In this document: positions 1 through 6,623 of the stretch, one piece after another
How positions within the stretch are numbered: position 1 is the stretch's first letter
Layout: each line of letters begins with the position of its first letter
Assembly (NCBI GenBank): GCA_022574065.1
Contig: JACZST010000037.1
Coordinates: 1 to 11,309, forward strand
From: Acidobacteriota bacterium
GTDB taxonomy: Bacteria > Actinomycetota > Acidimicrobiia > Spongiisociales > UBA5794
Length of the DNA stretch: 11,309 nucleotides
Direction of reading: 5' to 3'
The notes under the pieces: model-generated
Told to the model about the DNA's origin: nothing
The model's database searches: none
The model's input: the letters and a program-made list of their open reading frames with translations, nothing else
Position numbers and translations under genes: made by a program

Positions 1-539
1 CGGGCTTCCATCCGGGCGGCGTTGGCGAGCGACACGACGACGAGGTCGGCCGACGGGTGGGCGAGGTCGTCACCGAGACGTGCCAGGGCGTCGGTGAGTG
101 GCATCCGGTCGAGGCGGGCGGTGAACCGGTCGACTTCGTCGCCGATGGCGGCGGGGGCTACCGCGGCGGAGGCGATCAACGCTTGTTCGAGACCCGCCGC
201 GCCGGCCATGGTGTCGCGGATCATCTCGGTCCAGGCCGCAACCGCTTCGGTGCGGGCAATGAACACTTGACGCTCGCTACGCCCGCCGACAAAGCGCGGC
301 GCCACCGTCACCAGCACACCGGCGGCTACGGCGGCGACGAGCCAGCCGGTGACGGCGTACACGAGCAGGCCGGCGACCACCCCGGCTGCGACCCAACCCC
401 ACACGGCGGGCGATCGGAACGCGTCGGGGATCCCATCGGTACCGCGTGGGAGTACGGGGCGGCCCCGGATCCCTTGGATGATGAGCAGGACACCGACACC
501 GACCAACGCTCCGAGTGCGGCACCAAGAAGGGCGGTCAT
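1..539 (-). CDS. tadB: TadB-type inner-membrane protein (type II secretion F family), 3' end cut by window edge
   Basis: This is the N-terminal 179 residues of a Tad pilus/secretion platform protein; the rest lies left of base 1. The start ATG overlaps the tadA stop as ATGA (536-539), so translation is probably coupled. Residues 2-21 form a hydrophobic helix, and residues about 44-80 form a second hydrophobic stretch of one or two membrane segments. From about residue 95 a cytoplasmic helical part begins (EAVAAWTEMIRDTMAGAAGL), which matches the start of the T2SF domain: arginine-rich linker, then the conserved sequence around RDTMAGAAGLEQAL. Family knowledge: TadB and TadC form the membrane platform on which the TadA ATPase acts during pilin assembly. 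Position directly after tadA supports TadB over TadC. No frame damage is seen. Confidence 0.85.
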   Translation of the reverse strand, partial: MTALLGAALGALVGVGVLLIIQGIRGRPVLPRGTDGIPDAFRSPAVWGWVAAGVVAGLLVYAVTGWLVAAVAAGVLVTVAPRFVGGRSERQVFIARTEAVAAWTEMIRDTMAGAAGLEQALIASAAVAPAAIGDEVDRFTARLDRMPLTDALARLGDDLAHPSADLVVVSLANAARMEA

Positions 540-1846
540 TGTGCCCACCCGCCACGGTGATGGGTCAGCCAGCTGCGGTCGAAGCCGGCACGTTCCAGAC
601 GGACCAGGGTGTCTTGTTGGAGCGGGAAGGCGGGGAGGGCGCGGGCGGTGGGGTCTGGGGCGTAGATCTCGTTGGAGAGGACCAGCGGCCCGTCTGCTGC
701 GGTGACTTCCCGCACCGAGGTCACCACTCGCTCATGGTCGGGGAGGAGGGTGAGGTGGATGATGAAGTCGATGGCGTTGGCGACCATCAGGTTGGTGGAT
801 TCGACACCGAACCGTTCTGGGGTCATCGCCATATACATCTGGAGTCGGGAGAACACGGCGTGTGACGAGTCGGCGTGGATGGTGGAGAGTGACCCGTCGT
901 TGCCTTGGCTCATCGCCAGCATCATCGGGAGCACCTCGACGCCTCTGATCTCACCGACGATGACCCGATCCGGGTCCATCCGCAGGCTGTTGCGGACCAG
1001 TTCGTGCATGGGGACGGCGCCGACGCCTTCCATGTTCGGTTGCCGGGCTTCGGCTTCGATCAGATCCGGGTGGGCGTCCCCGAAACGGTGGAGCGACAGT
1101 TCGAGGGAGTCTTCGACGGTGATGAGGCGTTCGTCGGGGTCGATCTCGTTGATGAGGCACCGCAGGAACGTGGTCTTGCCGGCTCCGGTACCGCCAGAGA
1201 CCAGGATGTTGAACCGGGCTTGGACGGCGGCTCGGCAGAACGCGTTCAGCGACTCGGACACGGTGGTGCCGACGAGTTGTTTGAGGCTGTGGATGTCGAA
1301 GTTGTGGCGCCGGATCGAGATCGACGGCCGGCTGGTCACCCACGCTAGGGCGTTGAGGCGATCCCCCGATGGGAGCTGCAGATCCAACACCGGGGTGGAG
1401 TAGTCCCACCGTTTCTCCGACATGCCCCGGCGGGCTTGGGTTTGGATGATTTCGATCAGTTCCTGATCCGACCCAGCGACGGGGGCGCCTCGGATCTTGG
1501 TGCCGTCGCGTCGGGTCAGCCACACCTGGTCGAAGCCGTTGACTTTGATGTCGCTGTATTGCGGGTCGTCGATGTAGTCCTGGAGGCGCCCCAACCCGAA
1601 CAGTCGGTTGAAGATGGCGCGTTCGATGGCGACTTCTTCCTCGGCGTCGAGGACCGTACCCGCAGCGGCGAGGCGATCCTTGTTCTCGGTGGCGATGGCT
1701 TCCCTAATCAGGTGACGGGCGTACTGGCGGCGGTCCTCAGCCGACAGGGTGCGGTCGCCGGCAGTCTCGTCGGCGACGTCACGGTCGTGGAGGGCTTCCC
1801 CGACCTGGCGGTTCAGCTTGTCAACCAACGTCTGGTCGACGGTCAT
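536..1846 (-). CDS. tadA: TadA/CpaF family secretion ATPase
   Basis: This 436-aa protein is a hexameric type II/IV secretion ATPase that powers Tad (Flp) pilus assembly at the inner membrane. All expected motifs are present: Walker A GGTGAGKT at residues 218-225, the Asp box ITVEDSLEL at 242-250, Walker B DRVIVGEIRG at 293-302 and the His box GSLSTIHA at 318-325. Before them lies an N-terminal domain (about residues 40-190) with the VNGFDQVWL segment typical of CpaF. Length fits the family. The start overlaps the stop of the upstream ParA-like gene as ATGA (1843-1846) and the stop overlaps tadB likewise, so the three genes are surely one transcript. VirB11 is a more distant relative, but the neighbours (CpaB, TadZ, TadB) point to Tad, not a type IV secretion system. 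Confidence 0.95.
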   Translation of the reverse strand: MTVDQTLVDKLNRQVGEALHDRDVADETAGDRTLSAEDRRQYARHLIREAIATENKDRLAAAGTVLDAEEEVAIERAIFNRLFGLGRLQDYIDDPQYSDIKVNGFDQVWLTRRDGTKIRGAPVAGSDQELIEIIQTQARRGMSEKRWDYSTPVLDLQLPSGDRLNALAWVTSRPSISIRRHNFDIHSLKQLVGTTVSESLNAFCRAAVQARFNILVSGGTGAGKTTFLRCLINEIDPDERLITVEDSLELSLHRFGDAHPDLIEAEARQPNMEGVGAVPMHELVRNSLRMDPDRVIVGEIRGVEVLPMMLAMSQGNDGSLSTIHADSSHAVFSRLQMYMAMTPERFGVESTNLMVANAIDFIIHLTLLPDHERVVTSVREVTAADGPLVLSNEIYAPDPTARALPAFPLQQDTLVRLERAGFDRSWLTHHRGGWAQ

Positions 1847-2706
1847 GACGCCTCCGATGCCAGCGGCGTCTCCGGTGCAATGCCCTCGGCCGCTTCTTCA
1901 CTTTCGGTTGCGCCTGAGCTGGTGTCATCTGGCTCATCAGCGTCGGCGTCTGGTTCAGAGCTGTCGGGGTGGTCGAGGTGCTCGGCGCCGGGGTGGAGCC
2001 AGTCAGCCATCGCGCCCGCCAGACTGGCCGCGGAACGCACCAGCGGTGACCGCACCCGGCGGTGCTGGCTGGTCCCGGCTTCAAGCGCCGTGGCGCCTTT
2101 CGGATCATCCGCCAGGGTGCCGACCACCCTGATCCCGTGGACTTCTTCGATCTCCTCTGCGGAGTACGGCTTGGTACCGATCAGACACCACCCGACATGT
2201 TTCGTGGACCGGGCCAGGGTGGCGAGGCGCTCGGCGCCGGGTTGGATCTGGGCAGCGGTCGGACGTGCCACCATCAACAACAGGTCAGCAGACGTGGCGA
2301 ACGGTATCGCCGGCGATGAAACGCCGAGCCGGCCGACATCGGCGATCACGTCGACGTCGTCGAGGCTTTGTAGCCACTCCCCCAACGCCGAGCCTGATGC
2401 AGTCAACGCGGCGGTAGTTTGTTCGGGACGATCCGGCGCCACCACCACCGGGAGCCCACCGGGGAGACGTTGAGTGTGGTTCCACAACCCGTCGCGGCTC
2501 ATCCCGCCCCGCCCCGCCCCGACCAGGGACAGGAGGCCCGGTTCGCGGCCCAGCCGGTACCTGACCGCCAGCACTCCCCCATCGGGATCCGCCTCGACCA
2601 GCAGCTTCCTACGACCGGCAAGGTTTGGCCAGGCGGCGGCGACCGCCAACGCGCTCATCGTCGCCCCGGGCGAGCCCTTCTGGGAGGCGAAACAGACCAA
2701 CGCCAT
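1843..2706 (-). CDS. TadZ/CpaE-like MinD/ParA family protein with altered Walker A
   Basis: This 287-aa protein sits between the CpaB-like gene and tadA, the place where TadZ/CpaE, the polar localisation factor of Tad systems, is normally encoded. The N-terminus FASQKGSPGAT (residues 6-16) is a deviant Walker A in which the first lysine (K10) is kept but the second, phosphate-binding lysine is replaced by alanine. LLVEADPDGG at 35-44 fits the MinD switch/Mg aspartate, and IADVGRLG (from about residue 120) fits Walker B. The last 45 or so residues are an acidic Asp/Glu/Ser-rich tail, probably disordered. From memory, related actinobacterial proteins carry KGSPGVT at this site, so loss of the lysine is likely a subfamily trait with reduced or no ATPase activity. 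The start shares one base with the upstream stop (TGATG, 2704-2708). Confidence 0.8.
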   Translation of the reverse strand: MALVCFASQKGSPGATMSALAVAAAWPNLAGRRKLLVEADPDGGVLAVRYRLGREPGLLSLVGAGRGGMSRDGLWNHTQRLPGGLPVVVAPDRPEQTTAALTASGSALGEWLQSLDDVDVIADVGRLGVSSPAIPFATSADLLLMVARPTAAQIQPGAERLATLARSTKHVGWCLIGTKPYSAEEIEEVHGIRVVGTLADDPKGATALEAGTSQHRRVRSPLVRSAASLAGAMADWLHPGAEHLDHPDSSEPDADADEPDDTSSGATESEEAAEGIAPETPLASEAS

Positions 2707-3392
2707 CAGCGGTCCCTCGCCACCTGCACCAGCCGCACCCGACCTTGAGACGCCGCCACCGCCACCGCGGTCGCCTCCTCCTCGGTCATCGCCAACGCTA
2801 CGAATTGGCGGCCCTGGATCCCTACCGGGGCCGCCTCGACGACGACCGCCGCCTCAACAAGCACCTCACCAGCCGTAAACGCTCCCCCGTCCTCCAACAC
2901 CGTCCCCGAGTTCGCCGGGGTCAACACCACCGTCACCGTGTTACCCGGCAACAGTCGCAGCGACGGGAGCTCCCCGGCGTTCAACTCGAGACCGACCTGC
3001 CCCTCCCCCACCTCGAGGACGTCGATCGCGGCGAACTGCGAGGGCGTCACCAACGCACCCGCCGGGAGATCCACCAGCGCCACCCGGCCCACCATGAGAC
3101 CTGCATCCGTCTCGGCGACCGAGGCGATCGGGACGTCGCTACTCACGGTCACCACTTGGAGGTCGTCGAGGGCGACGACTTCGCCCCGAGCGATCGGATT
3201 CCGCAACGCCAACACCGCATCCCCATCAGTCGCTGCGGTCACCAGCCACAACCCGGCCAACGCGAACACCACCACCACCAGGACACCGACGGCGACCTCG
3301 GGGAGCTTGGATCGTGCCCCTGGCGGGGGTCGCAGATCGAAGTCCGGTTCCCCATCCCCGGTCGTTTCTGGTCGGTCGATCAGTGTTGCCAT
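2706..3392 (-). CDS. CpaB/RcpC-like SAF-domain membrane protein
   Basis: The 228-aa product has a short proline-rich cytoplasmic N-terminus, one transmembrane helix at about residues 32-54 (valine/leucine-rich) and then an outer region. Residues about 58-120 read as an SAF domain (NPIARGEVVALDDLQVV, later LPAGALVTPSQF), as in CpaB/RcpC, which in Tad systems helps the outer part of the pilus machinery. I chose ATG 3392 because it is preceded by TAGGAGCC, an SD only 2 bases from the start, and because it gives a normal N-terminus. A start at 3515 would overlap the upstream gene by more than 100 bases and adds an arginine-rich stretch with no family resemblance. Five bases separate it from the upstream stop. 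Confidence 0.8.
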   Translation of the reverse strand: MATLIDRPETTGDGEPDFDLRPPPGARSKLPEVAVGVLVVVVFALAGLWLVTAATDGDAVLALRNPIARGEVVALDDLQVVTVSSDVPIASVAETDAGLMVGRVALVDLPAGALVTPSQFAAIDVLEVGEGQVGLELNAGELPSLRLLPGNTVTVVLTPANSGTVLEDGGAFTAGEVLVEAAVVVEAAPVGIQGRQFVALAMTEEEATAVAVAASQGRVRLVQVARDR

Positions 3393-3397
3393 GGCTC

Positions 3398-4333
3398 CTA
3401 TCCATTCACCTCGATTACCTGAATCTCGCCAACTTCGATCGAGAACGACGACGTGGCGTCGAAGGACCCGAAGTCGCCCTGGTCGACGCCGTTGAGCGTC
3501 CAGCTGAATACCCACGTCACCGTCGCCGTGGCGTCATAGCGCGAGTCGGGCAACCCGGCCGACGTGTGGGTGAACGTGTAGGAACAATCCGTCGCATCCT
3601 CCGACAGCCCGGACTGCCACGCCACCCCCGGCCCGAAACACACCACACTCCCCCCATCCCCGAACGTCCACGTCACGCGATCCGGACGGGCCGCCACAAC
3701 CACCGACACGCCGCCCTGAGACTCCGCCTCGACATCGGTCACCCACGGGTCGGTGATCCACAACCAGGTCGGCATCTGCACAATCGCCGGCCACTGATCG
3801 AATGGCGGCGACGTCCCCAAAGACGGAGCCGGCGGGTTAATCCGCGCCGCTGCCTCATCGCGCAGCGCCACCGGGTCAACCGGTGCCGCCTTCTCCCACA
3901 CGATGAACATGACAAGTGGATAGCCAGGGAGCCCAGGCACCCCAGGCGCGGTGCAGCCCACGCTCCATAAGGAGTAATCGCCACCTGGGTCGAGGCCCAG
4001 CAATTCGAGCGTGTGGTCGTCAACAGGCTGGTCAGACTGGGTCGGCCCCCTCATCTCGAACGGACCCCACCCCTCCTTCTCTTGCTTCTCCCAGGGCGGG
4101 ACCAGCGGGATCGCAGCGCAGTACCTGTCCCACCGCTCCCGGTCTGTGAGCGAGTGACGGGGAGGCCCGTCCCTGTCCAGCAGATAGCACAGCACCTCCG
4201 CTCCCCCACCCCTCCCGGTGAAGCCTGACCCGCTTGAGCATTCCAGCGCGTCTGCAGGGCCTGCTGGGACCAGCGCAACGCCCGCTACCAGCATCGCTCC
4301 GATGACGCTTAGCGAAAAGGTTCTGCTTCTCAT
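3398..4333 (-). CDS. secreted protein with PKD-like domain, Tad operon
   Basis: The 311-aa product begins with a clear Sec signal peptide: MRSR, then a hydrophobic core, then PAGPADA with likely cleavage after Ala29. The mature part is rich in Trp and Pro. Near the C-terminus TWTFGDG (residues 221-227), followed by two cysteines (232 and 250) and the YTFTHTSAG segment, matches the PKD/Ig-like fold signature W-x-F-G-D-G. Such domains mediate extracellular protein or polysaccharide contacts. The C-terminal strands (FDATSSFSIEVGEIQVIEV) fit a second beta-rich part. ATG 4333 was chosen over a longer frame to 4405 because it gives the signal peptide and overlaps the upstream stop as ATGA. The job within the Tad system is not known; a surface or pilus-associated role is inferred from operon position. 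Confidence 0.7.
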   Translation of the reverse strand: MRSRTFSLSVIGAMLVAGVALVPAGPADALECSSGSGFTGRGGGAEVLCYLLDRDGPPRHSLTDRERWDRYCAAIPLVPPWEKQEKEGWGPFEMRGPTQSDQPVDDHTLELLGLDPGGDYSLWSVGCTAPGVPGLPGYPLVMFIVWEKAAPVDPVALRDEAAARINPPAPSLGTSPPFDQWPAIVQMPTWLWITDPWVTDVEAESQGGVSVVVAARPDRVTWTFGDGGSVVCFGPGVAWQSGLSEDATDCSYTFTHTSAGLPDSRYDATATVTWVFSWTLNGVDQGDFGSFDATSSFSIEVGEIQVIEVNG

Positions 4334-5280
4334 ACCTTTGGGTCTCCGAAGTCGTCGAATTCGCAACCGAAGTCCAATTCGCCACTCACCGCTCCGACCT
4401 TCCAACGCCCATCAACAAACCACACGCTCGCACGGAGCTGGTCTCGCTGACCATCTACGATCGGTGGGATCAAGTCGTCGCGCCTCTCCCCGGTCGCGAT
4501 CACGTAGGCGCCGTCCTCTGGATGGACGAGTTGGCAATCGGCGATGAGGATCTCAGTCGGCGAGTTGTAGCTCAGGATCCATGGGTGAGTTTCGGGGCGT
4601 CCCCGCACTTCGATCCCCTCCGCTTCTAAAGGTGGCAGCGTCCTGAGGAACTCCGCAAGCAAATCACCCGTCGTGGTCTCGAAGAGCCGCGGGTGGTCGG
4701 CATCGACGGGGTTGAGGAATTCCATCTGTGCGTCCCAGTAGTCCTCGTAGGCGGCAATCGCGGGTGTCGCCAGCTCTGCGGGGACACACCCGTGAGACAT
4801 CTCCTTGAGCGACGCGAACCGCGGCGTCCCGTCCCCATCGAACGCCGCGCTCCCCCGATACCAGAAGTCCCCCGTGGTTTCCGGGAGGCGGGGGTCGATG
4901 GTGAGGCAGTCGTTGACCTCCACCGACCCATCCGGCACCGGGTCACCGATCACCGGGAAGTGGATGAGGGTTCGTTGCACCCCGTCGTCGCCCTGTACAG
5001 CAGCGATCATCGCGGCTGCGACCTCCGGAGTCGCCACATCGGCGAGGCTCGCTACCGTCGCATCGAGCTCGGTGGCGGCTGCCCACACCTGGATCCACAG
5101 CTCCTCCACCACATGCGGTCGCGGCGCTGGGAGCGTCGTCGAGGTCGGTGCCGACGTCGCAGTGGTTGAATCCAGGGTCGGGGTCACCGGCTCCGAGGAA
5201 GCGGGCCCGCAGGCTGCGGCGAACAAGGCCAACGCCGCAAGCGGCACGACCCTCCGGAGAGACAGGTATCTCCCTGGCAT
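4330..5280 (-). CDS. predicted lipoprotein, first gene of the tad operon (NTF2-like C-terminus possible)
   Basis: The 316-aa product starts MPGRYLSLRR, then a hydrophobic stretch, then LFAAAC with Cys24 as a plausible lipidated cysteine, though the lipobox is loose (Ala at -3). A Thr/Ser/Pro-rich spacer follows (residues about 25-55), as is usual for cell-envelope lipoproteins. The C-terminal half, with AYEDYWDAQMEFLNP, then a run including VIATGERRDDL and finally VWFVDGRWKVGAV, resembles small NTF2-like secreted domains; this is pattern memory only. Start 5280 is supported by AGGAGG on the minus strand (5290-5295), 9 bases upstream; the longer frame to 5352 has no such site. It is the promoter-proximal gene of the operon. 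Function unknown; an envelope anchor for the Tad apparatus is a guess. Confidence 0.7.
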   Translation of the reverse strand: MPGRYLSLRRVVPLAALALFAAACGPASSEPVTPTLDSTTATSAPTSTTLPAPRPHVVEELWIQVWAAATELDATVASLADVATPEVAAAMIAAVQGDDGVQRTLIHFPVIGDPVPDGSVEVNDCLTIDPRLPETTGDFWYRGSAAFDGDGTPRFASLKEMSHGCVPAELATPAIAAYEDYWDAQMEFLNPVDADHPRLFETTTGDLLAEFLRTLPPLEAEGIEVRGRPETHPWILSYNSPTEILIADCQLVHPEDGAYVIATGERRDDLIPPIVDGQRDQLRASVWFVDGRWKVGAVSGELDFGCEFDDFGDPKV

Positions 5281-5289
5281 CGCTGCCGT

Positions 5290-5295
5290 CCTCCT
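5290..5295 (-). promoter_or_regulatory. ribosome binding site of the lipoprotein gene
   Basis: The minus strand reads AGGAGG, a full Shine-Dalgarno match, with 9 bases to ATG 5280. It decides the start of the first tad-operon gene against an in-frame ATG 24 codons upstream. Confidence 0.75.
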
Positions 5296-5359
5296 CGTCA
5301 CGTGCCGCGCTGCGTTTCGTCGCGGAGCAGCACTAGTGCCCGAAGCCAACACTACGGGC

Positions 5360-5403
5360 CGGGTATGACAAGAAAAGGGGCAAATCTCGACTAGTCATAC
5401 CCG
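5360..5403 (-). repeat. inverted repeat in the tad operon leader
   Basis: CGGGTATGAC (5360-5369) is a perfect inverse of GTCATACCCG (5394-5403). Two more inner pairs form after one mismatch, giving 12 of 13 pairs around an 18-base loop. It lies in the predicted untranslated leader, about 80 bases upstream of the first start codon. It could be a second operator, an RNA hairpin affecting leader folding or attenuation, or a phage/element protein site. No U-run follows it, so a simple terminator is less likely. Confidence 0.6.
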
Positions 5404-5458
5404 CCTACCGACGGACCAGATTCGACCCTTGTTCACGGCACGAGCATGGGGGTTAAGG

Positions 5459-5487
5459 GTTACGGATAGCTGTCAGATAGATGACAG
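5459..5487 (-). promoter_or_regulatory. predicted promoter of the tad operon
   Basis: On the minus strand, CTGTCA (5482-5487, 4 of 6 to TTGACA) is followed after 17 bases by CGTAAC (5459-5464). The placement is supported by alignment to the stronger promoter at 8892-8920: both share CTGACAGCTATC-x-GTAACCC and, further down, CATGCTC. Predicted transcription starts near 5451, leaving a leader of about 170 bases before the lipoprotein gene. Confidence 0.5.
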
Positions 5488-5497
5488 ATCGATGACA
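5463..5497. repeat. three-unit 11-bp tandem repeat, likely operator
   Basis: Units are CGGATAGCTGT (5463-5473), CAGATAGATGA (5474-5484) and CAGATCGATGA (5485-5495), followed by CAGA. The core TGTCA/TGACA recurs at exactly 11-base steps (5471, 5482, 5493), about one helical turn, with the first and second cores in inverse orientation. They cover the -35 to -10 spacer of the predicted tad promoter, as expected for a repressor site. The same units occur at 8896-8917. Confidence 0.7.
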
Positions 5498-5502
5498 GAC
5501 CC

Positions 5503-5524
5503 CGATTTTCGTGGCCGAAAACCG
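5503..5524 (-). terminator. possible hairpin terminator after the nucleotidyltransferase gene
   Basis: As minus-strand RNA, CGGTTTTCG and CGAAAATCG pair over 9 positions with one G-U wobble around the loop GCCA. It lies 87 bases beyond the stop of the nucleotidyltransferase gene and just before the tad promoter. There is no U-tract (GGGG follows), so it may insulate the two units only weakly or not at all. Confidence 0.35.
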
Positions 5525-5544
5525 CTCTATTGCCCTGCCGGGCC

Positions 5545-5556
5545 AGCGAATTCGCT
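5545..5556. repeat. 12-bp perfect palindrome
   Basis: AGCGAATTCGCT is perfectly self-complementary and lies in the noncoding gap between the nucleotidyltransferase stop and the tad promoter. It could be a protein site; alone it proves nothing. Confidence 0.3.
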
Positions 5557-5611
5557 AAATCGCTCAAAAGATGGGTTTGCAGCCCCGGTTTCGGAATCCT
5601 TGAACTGAGTA

Positions 5612-6289
5612 TCAGCGTTCGAGGCCTGGCGTTGTGTCCCTGCCCGGCTCACGGCCGGGGTTGTTGGGTATCTCGATCTCGAGCTGCTGGAGCCAGCCGT
5701 TCACCAGTTCGCCCAGACGATGGAATTCGGCGTCGTCGACGTCGAAATCGGCTCTGGGAAGGCGGTCAAAGCTTCTGAGCATGTCGGCAAAAACGGGCCG
5801 GTTGAAGCCGGGATCTTTCTCGGCAGCGAGTACGCAGAGGCGTTCGAGGCCATGTCGGGAGGCGAGAGCTGCGACGTCGATAAAGTCGCGGGCGGCGGCC
5901 CGGCCAAAGAGTGCCAGCGTTTTATCGGCGGCGAGTTCGTCTTCGGAAAGGATCGGTCCATCCTCAGCGTGTTCCAGGGGGAATCGCCGGGCATCCCACG
6001 CGAGGTCGATCCTCGTAGTTTCGACGTCGGTGGACACCAGGAGGCGAGCGAACCCGTCGGCGACCTGGATTCGTTGCACTTTGAGGCCGTCGTTCCTCAG
6101 CAGAACCTCCAGCTGTGGCAGGAGTCGATCTACTTCTTCGGGCGAGGTGGCGAAGAAGTCGAGATCGCGCGTTGCGCGGTCAACGATGCCTCTTACGATC
6201 AGTGCCGCTCCGCCGGCCAACGCGACCGTGTCGGTGTCCGGGAGCTGAGAGACCAGCTGCCGCAGTCGTTGTTGGAGTGGGCTGAGCAT
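5612..6289 (-). CDS. AbiEii/MenT-type nucleotidyltransferase, probable toxin
   Basis: The 225-aa product has the layout of the AbiEii/AbiGii nucleotidyltransferase family. LAGGAALIVRGIVDRATRDL (24-43) gives the GG nucleotide-binding motif and R-x-DLDF with D42 and D44 as metal ligands. RIDL around D95 gives the third acidic residue. DELAADKTLALFGRAAARDF (117-136), with K123 and R134-D135, matches the conserved K...R-x-x-x-RD-x-x-D helix. Family members transfer nucleotides (for some, to tRNA acceptor ends) and act as toxins in type IV-like toxin-antitoxin or abortive-infection systems. The start is 4 bases after the stop of the partner gene and has no clear SD, suggesting coupled translation. 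The length is shorter than AbiEii itself (about 300 aa) but usual for the short actinobacterial forms. A target cannot be read from the sequence. Confidence 0.8.
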   Translation of the reverse strand: MLSPLQQRLRQLVSQLPDTDTVALAGGAALIVRGIVDRATRDLDFFATSPEEVDRLLPQLEVLLRNDGLKVQRIQVADGFARLLVSTDVETTRIDLAWDARRFPLEHAEDGPILSEDELAADKTLALFGRAAARDFIDVAALASRHGLERLCVLAAEKDPGFNRPVFADMLRSFDRLPRADFDVDDAEFHRLGELVNGWLQQLEIEIPNNPGREPGRDTTPGLER

Positions 6290-6293
6290 CCGA

Positions 6294-6623
6294 TTAGGTC
6301 AGCCGGCCGGTACGGCGCAGCCAGGAGTCCCATGCGGCTCGTACGTGGGGAGAGAGCACCATCTCGTCCCATAGATCGCACAGCAGGTCGACGTCGATGA
6401 AGTAGCGAACGTCATCGTCCGTTCCCTCGGTTAACACCTGTTCGTATGCGCTGATGCGATCCCGCCGATCCGACAGGTCGTAGTTGGATCGTCCGCTCCA
6501 TCGGAGGTGCGCGGGCAACACGACCTGACCCGCCGCTTTCGTTATCGACGGGTCATCGACGTCATCGGGAACGGCTACCGGTCGGGTCGACGGGCCCACG
6601 TCTGAACTTCGGGTTGTCGCCAT
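6294..6623 (-). CDS. small conserved-looking protein, probable antitoxin partner of the nucleotidyltransferase
   Basis: This 109-aa protein has a polar, likely disordered N-terminus (residues 1-45) and a compact C-terminus: LRWSGRSNYDLSDRRDR, then AYEQVLTEGTDDDVRYFIDV, and finally LLCDLWDEMVLSPHVRAAW. I recall similar small proteins encoded directly upstream of actinobacterial AbiEii-type toxins, which suggests the antitoxin, but there is no visible DNA-binding helix-turn-helix motif. ATG 6623 is preferred to 6665 because TACAAT on the minus strand (6631-6636) is a good -10 box with 7 bases to the A of ATG. That fits a leaderless transcript, common in actinobacteria, and the stretch lacks an SD. 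The stop TAA is 4 bases before the toxin start. Confidence 0.65.
   Translation of the reverse strand: MATTRSSDVGPSTRPVAVPDDVDDPSITKAAGQVVLPAHLRWSGRSNYDLSDRRDRISAYEQVLTEGTDDDVRYFIDVDLLCDLWDEMVLSPHVRAAWDSWLRRTGRLT

Larger units (their letters stand above)
5281..5611. other. 331-bp noncoding region upstream of tad operon
   Basis: No credible gene is present. Read on the minus strand from high to low coordinates, it holds the spacer after the nucleotidyltransferase stop, a 12-bp palindrome AGCGAATTCGCT (5545-5556), a hairpin (5503-5524), an 11-bp tandem repeat within a promoter (5459-5497), a leader of about 170 bases with an inverted repeat (5360-5372 with 5391-5403), and the SD of the lipoprotein gene (5290-5295). 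A 4-codon ATG frame (ATG at 5447, Met-Leu-Val-Pro-stop) lies right after the promoter. Confidence 0.75.

Noticed and set aside
1436..2473. Long plus-strand frame of 345 aa
   Set aside because: Antisense across tadA and the TadZ-like gene, both of which have clear motifs; the frame arises from high GC and lacks any recognised motif.
2706..3515. Longer form of the CpaB-like protein
   Set aside because: The extra 41 residues are basic, overlap the upstream coding sequence by over 100 bases and have no SD; ATG 3392 has one.
5463..5497. CRISPR-like or iteron array
   Set aside because: Units are 11 bp, directly tandem and only three copies, with no spacers, no cas genes and no replication initiator; promoter position favours an operator.
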